A stretch of DNA of 48,975 nt from Phocaeicola_A sp045647865 (GTDB taxonomy: Bacteria; Bacteroidota; Bacteroidia; Bacteroidales; Bacteroidaceae). The stretch lies in contig JAZRMW010000035.1 in the NCBI GenBank assembly GCA_045647865.1, positions 1 to 48,975 on the forward strand, written 5' to 3'. Below, piece after piece: positions 25,285 through 33,456 of this stretch (positions within the stretch are counted from its first letter, which is position 1; each line of letters starts with the position of its first letter). A model generated the notes under the pieces. That model was not told the DNA's origin. It was given only the letters and a program-made list of their open reading frames with translations, and did not search any database. The translations under genes and the position numbers were made by a program.

Positions 25285-28263
25285 TTATGGAATTACTACT
25301 TTACGCGAAGAAGTCGTTCCGTTCTCATGGATAAAGACCTCTATAAAGATTCCGGAAGTCGGTCTCGCCTTCAACTGTATACCTTGCAAGTTATAGTATC
25401 CGATAAAAGAACCTTGGCCATTGTTTGACAAGACAGGCTTAATTCCTGTTACAGCCTCAATTTCTGTTTCGTCGAATACCCAACGCATACGGGTACGATC
25501 GGCATGTCCACCAAAGAAAGTAATGGGACCTTCCTTGAGAGAAGCATCAGTGGAGCCTATCTGTATGCATCGGTTGGCCGCTTCACTGGCATCCAAAAAG
25601 AAAGCCAAATGCCCATTGTCAGTCTTGGCATAGTAGGGATAGATGGCAACAGGTTCGGCAGAAAGCAATTGTTCGATCTGCATATAAGCTCCGCTTGCCC
25701 GGTTTTGAACGTAGATATATCCATTCTCTCCCGAGCTGAGTATCCACAGTGCCTCATCATTGGCAGCAATAGCATCAGTGTTCCCCGCATTGATACTGTT
25801 GTCCGACAATCCGATACGATATACTAATGAATCGCGCAATCCATCAGCACTTTTAGTACTACAGAGATAACGGCGTTCTATACTGGCAGAGGCAGATGAA
25901 GCGCTGGCATTGCTGGTAGTACCATAGGTATAGATGTTGTAGGCCATCGTTGTCGAGAAATCAGTAAGCGTATAAATACATGTAGCCTTGAATGCACTAA
26001 CCGCATTGTTAAGAGCTACCACAACGGAGTCAATTTCCGTTTGAGTACAATTTTCACTGATGCTATTGGAGAAATCCTGCGCTTCGACAATGGTATTCAT
26101 CAACGTATTCAGAGCATCTGTCGGATATCCTAATGTAACATCTGTCGAAGCCCCTTTGGCCAATTTTTCTGCACTCTCAAGAGTATTGTTGAATTTCGTA
26201 AGGAAGAGACGGACAAGCGAAGCATCAATCTCTGCGAAGGTAAAAATCATGTCGGCACGTTCAATAGTACCTGAACCCCATACCCAATCATCAGCAAAAC
26301 CACGTGCACGAATTTGTTGGTCTTTATTTGACGGACAATTGATACGATACATTGCTACCGGTGAATTCAAACCCGACTGTGAAGGTTTATGGTCACTGGT
26401 ATAATTGATGGTAAGTACCACAGGTTCAGCAGAACTACCAATGCGCGCATCACCACTACCGATGGTTACATTCTGGGCTGTCATGTAACTTTTTGTACTA
26501 TAATTACGGATATGGAATCCCTCTTCCACAGGAATTATCTCCCACAATAGAGCAGGATTGTCCCAAAGAAATTCTTCTGAAGAACCTAACGAACCGTTAT
26601 CATTGAAGGTCAGATATTTGGGAATTCCATTTATTGTTGTACCACTATTGTATGGAATGGTTCCATAACAGATGATACGATAAAGTTTTCCTTCCGTCGG
26701 AACAAAAGGGTTCGTACCCGCTTCTACTCCACCGCCACCACGCATGAACTCATCATTGACAGATACTGTGCCCGAGTAGAGCGACTCCATCGCATCAGAA
26801 ACATTCTTCAATCGAAAATAGTAGACTTTTTTTTTAATAAGACCAGTAACGGTTGCCTGAGTAGCATTCCCTTCAAGACGTTGAATCTCGGAAAAGTTCT
26901 TTCCATCTTCCGATTGCTCCAACACGATAGCAATCACATTATCGGCATCATTGGTCCATGTTAGCTCTACGGTTGATTCATCAGTCAATTTAGCAGTCAC
27001 ATTGAGCGGATACATCAGGTAATTGCTCTTCTGTGCAAGACTGTTCACATAATTCTCGATATTAGTGTAGCCATTATTCAATGTATAATCATTCGCATCG
27101 TTCTTCTCGGAATTTAGTCCATTGGCTTTTTCCCATTCATCGGCCATTCCATCATTGTCAGCATCCGCAATCTTGGGTCCACCAGCTACAGTTCCAATAC
27201 CACCGACATTCTGTTCATTATCAATGAATGCCCCTTTTTTTCCTAATGAGGTAAGTTGCTCTATGATACGTTTGTCGTGAATATCCCTTACACGCGATGC
27301 TCCCACATGCTCTACCACACTTTCGTAAGCTTGAGCTGCAGTCTCCAAATTCATGGGAGCCGAGCATTTCAGACTCGGATTCTGCATCGGAGTGGCATTG
27401 TGATGGTCGGTGACAAGTGTACCGTTGAGGATTCCGTCGCAGTTACCATCGAAGTAATTACCAGTACTGTACATGTGGTCGGTCTCGGTCCATTGATCAA
27501 AGTATTTGGCAGAGCCGTTCGGTCCAGCAATGAAATAGTTGTTCATCAAGTCTTGATAGTTGTCTGCTGCAGAGTGTCCGCCTACGACACCGTTCGTGTA
27601 GTTATAGACCACGTTATTATAGTACTGCACATAGCATTTCATTTTGGGATTACGGCTTTTGTTGTTCTGCCACAGGCAGTGATGAATTGTCCAGTTGCGT
27701 GTTCCATCAGTAATAGCCCCGAATCGTTGGGGTTCGATACCTTCAGAGATAATACAGTTTTGCCATGTAATATTGTTTGCATTGGCTATGTGAACATTAT
27801 CCCAAGGTCCCCATGATACACTACAGTGGTCCATAATGACGTTCTCACACTCGTCCAATGTGAGCGTACATTTCTTTTGATTCACACTTGATCCACCACG
27901 CATACGGATATATCGGATGATGACATTGCTGCTCTTCGAAGCAATCACTCGTCCGCCATAGATGGTAATACCTTCACCTGGAGCTGTTTGTCCGGCAATC
28001 GTGACATTACTGGCTATCGTTATGTTCTTTCCTGTAATGTCAATAACTCCACCAACATCAAATACGACAAATCTTCCGGGCTTACTCACAGCCTCAGCCA
28101 ATGAGCCGGCACCAGCAGCATTCAAATTGGTTACATGTACTACTTCCCCACCACGTCCACCAGAAGCATAGGCACCAAAACCTTCTGCTCCGGGGAATGC
28201 CAATTGTTGGGCTTGCATTCCCATAGAAAAGCATAATGATAAAATGAAGAATTTTGCTTTCAT
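25285..28263 (-). CDS. Multidomain secreted pectate lyase-like protein
   Basis: 992 aa. Signal peptide residues 1-18 (MKAKFFILSLCFSMGMQA). Residues about 20-330 form a pectate-lyase-type beta-helix (FPGAEGFGAYASGGRGG start, IIRYIRMRGG, NVIMDHCSVSWG, NITWQNCIISEG), a start typical of Bacteroidetes polysaccharide lyases. DADNDGMADEWEK (about 365-378) is a calcium-binding type-3-thrombospondin-like motif. Residues about 420-495 resemble fibronectin type III. Two beta-rich regions and a helical spacer follow (about 510-930). The last 45 residues (GYYNLQGIQL, SRKVVIP) resemble a type IX sorting tail. The gene starts only 22 nt after the YfhO-like gene with no promoter motif visible between them. 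Confidence 0.85.
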   Translation of the reverse strand: MKAKFFILSLCFSMGMQAQQLAFPGAEGFGAYASGGRGGEVVHVTNLNAAGAGSLAEAVSKPGRFVVFDVGGVIDITGKNITIASNVTIAGQTAPGEGITIYGGRVIASKSSNVIIRYIRMRGGSSVNQKKCTLTLDECENVIMDHCSVSWGPWDNVHIANANNITWQNCIISEGIEPQRFGAITDGTRNWTIHHCLWQNNKSRNPKMKCYVQYYNNVVYNYTNGVVGGHSAADNYQDLMNNYFIAGPNGSAKYFDQWTETDHMYSTGNYFDGNCDGILNGTLVTDHHNATPMQNPSLKCSAPMNLETAAQAYESVVEHVGASRVRDIHDKRIIEQLTSLGKKGAFIDNEQNVGGIGTVAGGPKIADADNDGMADEWEKANGLNSEKNDANDYTLNNGYTNIENYVNSLAQKSNYLMYPLNVTAKLTDESTVELTWTNDADNVIAIVLEQSEDGKNFSEIQRLEGNATQATVTGLIKKKVYYFRLKNVSDAMESLYSGTVSVNDEFMRGGGGVEAGTNPFVPTEGKLYRIICYGTIPYNSGTTINGIPKYLTFNDNGSLGSSEEFLWDNPALLWEIIPVEEGFHIRNYSTKSYMTAQNVTIGSGDARIGSSAEPVVLTINYTSDHKPSQSGLNSPVAMYRINCPSNKDQQIRARGFADDWVWGSGTIERADMIFTFAEIDASLVRLFLTKFNNTLESAEKLAKGASTDVTLGYPTDALNTLMNTIVEAQDFSNSISENCTQTEIDSVVVALNNAVSAFKATCIYTLTDFSTTMAYNIYTYGTTSNASASSASASIERRYLCSTKSADGLRDSLVYRIGLSDNSINAGNTDAIAANDEALWILSSGENGYIYVQNRASGAYMQIEQLLSAEPVAIYPYYAKTDNGHLAFFLDASEAANRCIQIGSTDASLKEGPITFFGGHADRTRMRWVFDETEIEAVTGIKPVLSNNGQGSFIGYYNLQGIQLKARPTSGIFIEVFIHENGTTSSRKVVIP

Positions 28264-28285
28264 GATTTCTAATTTATTAAAGTTT

Positions 28286-30811
28286 TTATCTCGTTTGTTT
28301 CTCTTTACGTAATTGTAATACTACAGCCACAATGAAACCAATAAGCAACAAAGTCAATGCTGTGTAGGCAATGGTTTCAGTAATGTGCAACGATTGTGGA
28401 TCAAAGTAGAATTCAACAATGTGTTTACCTGCAGGCACGTTCATAGCACGAAGAATATAATTGGCACGTCCATGCTCCACCTCTTCACCATCAATATAGG
28501 AACGCCATCCAGGATAGTAGTTTTCAGCAAATACCACAGTACCTCCCTCGTTGCTTTCACATTCATATACCAAACGATTGGCATCATACTCCTTCAAAGT
28601 AATGGAACCTTCTGAGAAGGCTGCTTTCACCTGCTCTTTGAATCGGTTATCTACAACCGCAGTAGTAGCAGGGTCAATGACACCCAAGGCAGCAATCTCT
28701 TCATTGGCATTGGACACATATTTCACATCGTTGACAAACCAAGCATTACCCAATGCATAAGGGTTCGCCAGAGGCATTGTACCTCCTCCCTGTGTTGGCA
28801 TAATAAACCAACGGGTATTGAGCATATTTAATACAGGAAACTTCGAACCCTGTATGCTGTCCATCTGTCCACCGGTACGTACCACCTCTTCCATCACTGT
28901 ACGCATCTCTGGAGCAATATGTGCCTCAATCATCTCTTGATAACGACGGAGCTTGGCGGCATGATATCCACCCACACTTTTGTGGAAATACGACGTATTG
29001 TTTTCATTGAACGTATTTCCTGCAAGATTCAATACACGATAATCCAATGCTTCATCTTTCAAGATAGTCTCATCTGTTGGGGTTTTCTTGAAAGTATTGG
29101 TAATAGCACGTTTGGGGGTAAATTGGCTCTTATCTTGTGGATTCAAATAACGCAGATTCACCTGCCACATATCGAACAGACAGAGGACGAACAACAATCC
29201 CACCATCCATTTGGCATTGATTTTACGCAAAGCAAATAACAAGACAACAACTGCACCAACCAAAATGATAAAGAAACTACGCCATGCGTCACTGACAAAA
29301 ATACTCTGTCGCACCTCCATCAAGTTGGCCATGAAGGGATTCAGATGCTCAGCAGGAAGACCGTTCTTCAACATAGCCACCTCGCTTGTTGAGATATAAT
29401 TGGGGAAGAATACACCTGGCATCAGAGCAAAAAGCAGAGTAAATCCTCCTACGACACCAACGCTGACGTAAAGGCTCTTCAGCAATGAGAACTTGCCACC
29501 ACAATAGAGCGGTTCATTCAATTGTCCGGCTTGCACACGCTGCATCACCTCCTTTAAAGCCAACATACCCAACAAAGGTATGGTAAATTCTGCTATTACC
29601 AAGATTGAAGCCACTGCACGGAACTTGGCATACATAGGCACATAATCGAGGAAGAAATCCGTGAATCCCATAAAATTCTTTCCCCATGAAAGAAGAATAG
29701 ATAGAACAGTAGCCACTAATAACGCCCATTTCATAGGGCCACGAACAATGAAAAGCCCCAAAACAAAGAGTACCACCACAAAAGCACCTACATACACAGG
29801 TCCTGAAGTACCGGGTTGTTCTCCCCAATATTGTCCTATCTGATTGAAAATACTACGATACATAGGGTTGGCTTTCTGCATGGCCTTTTCGTTGCGTCCC
29901 ATAGGCACAGAAGCACCACCTTTGGCATTGGGAACAAGCAATGTCCATGTTTCACCGATACCATAACTCCACGCTGTAATATAGTCACGTTCCAATCCGC
30001 TACTGGTTTGATTACCGCTGTCAGCTTTCACCAATTCACTCTTACCACGCATAGTTTCCTTACTATATTCATAAGTATGGTAGAGATTGGAAAGATTGGT
30101 ACATACGCCCAATATTCCGGCTACAATCAGAATAGCTGAAGACTTCCAGTAGGTTGCCAAACGTCCCTTCTTCCACGCATCAACCCCATAAGCTACGGCC
30201 ATAAAGAACATAGGATAAAGGAAATAATAGGTCATCTGTACGTGGTTTGAACGAATTTGCAATCCCACAAACAGGGCTGTCAACAAAGCACCCCACAGCC
30301 ATTTTCCCCGATATATCAATACCATACCAGCAATGGTAACAGGAATATAGGCCAAGGTCAGCACTTTCCAAATGTGTCCGGCCGCAATGATGATAAAAAA
30401 GTAGGACGAGAAGGCCCACAACACAGCTCCAAGAGCCGCCATCCAAGCACGAAAGTCGAAAGCACGCAACAGGATATAGAACCCAAGCAGCATGATAAAC
30501 ACATAATGAGTATAGCCTGGAATAAAGAGGCGATAAACGCGCTCCACAAAACTGAGTGTATTACTGGAATCATAACTGGGAGACATCTGATAGGTAGGCA
30601 TACCGCCAAACAACGAATTAGTCCAACGGGTACGTTCACCTGTACGTTCCAAATATTCCTTAGATTCTTGACCGGCACCGATACCTGCCGCATGGTCGTG
30701 CTGTCCGAGCACTAACCCCTCCACATTGGCGGGATAAAAATAAACAAACGAAATGAGGGCAAACAAAGCCACAGCTACCACATCGGGAAGCAATCTTTTC
30801 ACTAAATTCAT
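28286..30811 (-). CDS. YfhO-family polytopic membrane protein
   Basis: 841 aa from the ATG at 30811 (MNLVKRLLPDVVAVALFALI); a longer reading runs back across the promoter. At least a dozen hydrophobic segments are visible, for example VVAVALFALISFVYFYP, FIMLLGFYILL, WALLVATVLSILLSW and FTIPLLGMLALK, then a large C-terminal extracytoplasmic domain and a last membrane segment (TALTLLLIGFIVAVVL). FAENYYPGWRSYIDGEEV is a signature of the YfhO family, proposed to act in glycosylation of cell-wall or lipid-linked polymers. The role here is unknown. It is divergent from mtnN, with the two -7 boxes 22 bp apart. Confidence 0.85.
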   Translation of the reverse strand: MNLVKRLLPDVVAVALFALISFVYFYPANVEGLVLGQHDHAAGIGAGQESKEYLERTGERTRWTNSLFGGMPTYQMSPSYDSSNTLSFVERVYRLFIPGYTHYVFIMLLGFYILLRAFDFRAWMAALGAVLWAFSSYFFIIIAAGHIWKVLTLAYIPVTIAGMVLIYRGKWLWGALLTALFVGLQIRSNHVQMTYYFLYPMFFMAVAYGVDAWKKGRLATYWKSSAILIVAGILGVCTNLSNLYHTYEYSKETMRGKSELVKADSGNQTSSGLERDYITAWSYGIGETWTLLVPNAKGGASVPMGRNEKAMQKANPMYRSIFNQIGQYWGEQPGTSGPVYVGAFVVVLFVLGLFIVRGPMKWALLVATVLSILLSWGKNFMGFTDFFLDYVPMYAKFRAVASILVIAEFTIPLLGMLALKEVMQRVQAGQLNEPLYCGGKFSLLKSLYVSVGVVGGFTLLFALMPGVFFPNYISTSEVAMLKNGLPAEHLNPFMANLMEVRQSIFVSDAWRSFFIILVGAVVVLLFALRKINAKWMVGLLFVLCLFDMWQVNLRYLNPQDKSQFTPKRAITNTFKKTPTDETILKDEALDYRVLNLAGNTFNENNTSYFHKSVGGYHAAKLRRYQEMIEAHIAPEMRTVMEEVVRTGGQMDSIQGSKFPVLNMLNTRWFIMPTQGGGTMPLANPYALGNAWFVNDVKYVSNANEEIAALGVIDPATTAVVDNRFKEQVKAAFSEGSITLKEYDANRLVYECESNEGGTVVFAENYYPGWRSYIDGEEVEHGRANYILRAMNVPAGKHIVEFYFDPQSLHITETIAYTALTLLLIGFIVAVVLQLRKEKQTR

Positions 30812-30834
30812 ATTAATATGGTTATTAAGAGCCG

Positions 30835-30872
30835 CAAAGATACAATTAACTCTGATAAAATCCGTACATTTG
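30835..30872. promoter_or_regulatory. Divergent -7 boxes for the YfhO gene and mtnN
   Basis: Minus-strand TATCTTTG (30842-30835) faces the YfhO gene; plus-strand TACATTTG (30865-30872) faces mtnN. Each matches TAnnTTTG and stands about 24 nt from its start codon. The upstream parts of the two promoters must overlap. Confidence 0.6.
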
Positions 30873-30895
30873 CAGGCAGAAAAAACATTTATCGT

Positions 30896-31600
30896 ATGAA
30901 AATCGGAATCATAACAGCCATGAGCATGGAGCACGACCAGGTTGTCGGCCTCCTACAGAATAAAAAAGAGCACACCGGAGGTCCCTTCAAATTCACGGAA
31001 GGCGAAGCAGGAGGCAACACCCTTGTGCTGATGCAATGCGGCATCGGAAAAGTGAATGCTGCCGCTGGAGCAGTCGAACTCATCAGTCGTTTCCACCCCG
31101 ACTGCATCATCAGTACGGGCGTAGCCGGTGGTATAGACACTTGCTTGAAAGTTATGGATGTAGTGGCCAGTAGCCGCATCGTCTATCACGATGTCTGGTG
31201 TGGCGAAGGAAACGAATACGGCCAAGTACAAGGACTTCCTACCTATTTCACAGGAAACGAAACATTGTTGCGTTCTGCCCTCTCCCTCACTCCCGAGGCA
31301 GAAGGAATGACCATCCACGGTGGTCTCATTTGTAGTGGTGACAAGTTCATTACTGACCGCACAGAATTGGACTACATCAAGGGGAACTTCCCCGAAGGGT
31401 TGGCCGTAGATATGGAATCAGGATCCATAGCCCAAGTATGCCACCTTTACGGAGTGCCCTTTATCAGTTTCCGTATCATCAGCGACACGCCAGGAGCTGA
31501 TGAACATTGGCAACAATATACCAACTTCTGGCAGACCATTGCCGAACGTTCTTTTGGCATCACCCACCAATTCTTGAATGCATTACCTGAACAATTATGA
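30896..31600 (+). CDS. mtnN: 5'-methylthioadenosine/S-adenosylhomocysteine nucleosidase
   Basis: 234-aa cytosolic nucleosidase that removes adenine from methylthioadenosine and S-adenosylhomocysteine. With the start at 30896 (MKIGIITAMSMEHD) the three catalytic residues fall at E12, E174 (AVDMESGSIAQV) and D197 (RIISDTPG), the same positions as in Escherichia coli MTAN, which supports this start over the earlier in-frame ATG at 30818. Other family motifs are MQCGIGKVNAAAGA and STGVAGGID. The last 4 nt overlap the luxS start (ATGA), so product S-ribosylhomocysteine passes to the neighbouring gene's enzyme. Confidence 0.95.
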   Translation: MKIGIITAMSMEHDQVVGLLQNKKEHTGGPFKFTEGEAGGNTLVLMQCGIGKVNAAAGAVELISRFHPDCIISTGVAGGIDTCLKVMDVVASSRIVYHDVWCGEGNEYGQVQGLPTYFTGNETLLRSALSLTPEAEGMTIHGGLICSGDKFITDRTELDYIKGNFPEGLAVDMESGSIAQVCHLYGVPFISFRIISDTPGADEHWQQYTNFWQTIAERSFGITHQFLNALPEQL

Positions 31601-32076
31601 AAAAAATACCCAGCTTTACCATTGATCATCTGCGCCTCCTGCGCGGTATCTACGTCTCTCGCCAAGACCAAGTGAGTCATGAGACAGTGACAACTTTCGA
31701 CATCCGTATGAAGGAACCCAATCGTGAACCGGCTCTCGGACAAGGTGCTCTGCATACCATCGAACACTTGGCAGCAACCTTTTTGCGTAACCATCCTACA
31801 TGGGCTGAAAAAATCATCTATTGGGGTCCCATGGGGTGTCTTACAGGCAACTATCTATTGGTAAAAGGAGATTTCAGTTCTGCAGACATTCTTCCTTTGA
31901 TGATAGAGACATTCCGTTTCATCGCTGAATATGAAGGCGACATTCCTGGAGCGGCAGCCAAGGATTGTGGAAACTATCTTTTGCAGGACCTTCCCATGGC
32001 CCGTTGGGAAGCCCGTAAGTATCTGACCGAAGTATTGGAAGTGGCTAAGGAAGAGAATCTTGTTTATCCTGCATGA
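31597..32076 (+). CDS. luxS: S-ribosylhomocysteine lyase LuxS
   Basis: 159 aa. Cleaves S-ribosylhomocysteine to homocysteine and 4,5-dihydroxypentane-2,3-dione, the precursor of autoinducer-2. Metal ligands are H53 and H57 of HTIEH and C124 of AKDCGNYL. The catalytic pair is E56 and C81 (WGPMGCLTGNYL). The gene overlaps mtnN by 4 nt, forming a complete two-step detoxification and recycling unit for S-adenosylhomocysteine. No AI-2 receptor or transporter gene is in the window, so signalling as opposed to recycling is not shown. A palindromic repeat follows the stop. Confidence 0.96.
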   Translation: MKKIPSFTIDHLRLLRGIYVSRQDQVSHETVTTFDIRMKEPNREPALGQGALHTIEHLAATFLRNHPTWAEKIIYWGPMGCLTGNYLLVKGDFSSADILPLMIETFRFIAEYEGDIPGAAAKDCGNYLLQDLPMARWEARKYLTEVLEVAKEENLVYPA

Positions 32077-32100
32077 TGTATTCGGAACAGATTCCCTTTG

Positions 32101-32204
32101 GTTTAAAGTTTAAGGTTCAAAGTTTAAAATTTAAAGTTCAAGGTTTAAAGTTTAAAGTTCAATCTGATGTTCCTCCCCTACCTTAAACTTTAAACCTTGA
32201 ATAT
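32101..32204. repeat. Palindromic intergenic repeat, TTTAAAGTT family (copy 2)
   Basis: Between convergent luxS and sufS: 32101-32161 is a run of GTTTAAAG, TTTAAGGTTC and AAGTTC blocks; 32181-32204 (CCTTAAACTTTAAACCTTGA) is the reverse complement of part of it. Same family as 4128-4245. May act as a two-way terminator. Confidence 0.7.
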
Positions 32205-32215
32205 TCTCGTCCCTA

Positions 32216-33430
32216 TCAGAACATCCGGCTCACCCGTTCCACTCCGGCTACGAGGATGTCCACCTCTTCGCGGGTGTTGTAGAGTCCGAATGATGCACGC
32301 ACTGTTCCTTCGATACCGAGGCGTTGCATCAGCGGTTGGGCACAATGATGCCCTGTGCGAACGGCAATACCCAGACGGTCGAGTAAGGTTCCCATATCGA
32401 AGTGATGAATGTCGCCCATCAGGAAGGAAACGACACTGCTCTTATGTTCAGCCTCACCGATGAGGCGCATGTTCGGGATTTCCTTCAAACGCTGCATGGC
32501 ATATTGCGTCAGGTTATGTTCATGAGCTGCAATATTATCCATGCCGAGGGCGGTCACATAGTCGAGTGCACGAGCCAATGCCGTGGTGGCAATATAGTCA
32601 GGCGTACCGGCTTCAAACTTGAAAGGCAGTTCGTTGAAGGTGGTCTTTTCGAAAGTGACAGTCTGTATCATCTCTCCTCCGCCCTGATAGGGAGGCAGGC
32701 GGTCGAGCCACTCCTCCTTGCCGTAGAGCACACCTACTCCTGTGGGACCATACACTTTGTGTCCGCTGAAAGCATAGAAGTCGGCATCCAACTCCTGCAC
32801 ATCCACCGCTGCATGAGGCACACCTTGTGCACCATCCACCAATACGGGTACTCCATGCTCGTGAGCTGTTCCAATCATCCGCTTCACGGGATTCACGGTA
32901 CCTAACACATTGCTCACGTGAGTGACGCTCACCAGCTTTGTCCGCTCACTGAAAAGTTTTTCGTATTCATCCAAAAGCAGTTCGCCCCGGTCGTTCATGG
33001 GGATGACCTTGATAGCTATTCCTCGTCGGGCGGCCATCAGTTGCCAGGGCACGATGTTGCTGTGGTGCTCCATGGTGGAGATGATTACCTCATCCCCCTC
33101 TTTCATCATCCCCTCTACAAAGGACGAAGCCAACAGGTTGATACTTTCCGTCGTTCCTCGAGTGAAAATCACCTCATTGGTCGAACGGGCATTGATGAAC
33201 CGGCGCACCGTCTCGCGACTTGCTTCGTGCAATTCCGTAGCCTGTTGGGAGAGGAAGTGTACCCCACGGTGCACATTCGCATTCACACTATAGTATTCAT
33301 CCACCATAGCATCCACTACTGCCCTTGGCTTCTGAGTGGTAGCTCCATTGTCCAGATACACCAACGGTTTGCCATACACTTCGCGTCCAAGGATAGGAAA
33401 ATCTTCTCTTACCTTATATATATCGTACAT
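32216..33430 (-). CDS. sufS: Cysteine desulfurase SufS
   Basis: 404-aa PLP enzyme of the class II desulfurases, taking sulfur from cysteine for Fe-S cluster assembly. It has YLDNGATTQKP at the N-terminus, EHHSNIVPWQ, the PLP lysine K225 in FSGHKVYGPTG and the persulfide cysteine C363 in RTGHHCAQPLM. The gene starts 26 nt after sufD and is the last gene of the leftward suf operon. No sufE or sufU gene is present within the window. Length and motifs are complete. Confidence 0.96.
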   Translation of the reverse strand: MYDIYKVREDFPILGREVYGKPLVYLDNGATTQKPRAVVDAMVDEYYSVNANVHRGVHFLSQQATELHEASRETVRRFINARSTNEVIFTRGTTESINLLASSFVEGMMKEGDEVIISTMEHHSNIVPWQLMAARRGIAIKVIPMNDRGELLLDEYEKLFSERTKLVSVTHVSNVLGTVNPVKRMIGTAHEHGVPVLVDGAQGVPHAAVDVQELDADFYAFSGHKVYGPTGVGVLYGKEEWLDRLPPYQGGGEMIQTVTFEKTTFNELPFKFEAGTPDYIATTALARALDYVTALGMDNIAAHEHNLTQYAMQRLKEIPNMRLIGEAEHKSSVVSFLMGDIHHFDMGTLLDRLGIAVRTGHHCAQPLMQRLGIEGTVRASFGLYNTREEVDILVAGVERVSRMF

Positions 33431-33456
33431 CAGTTTCTATTTGCAAAAATTAGAAA

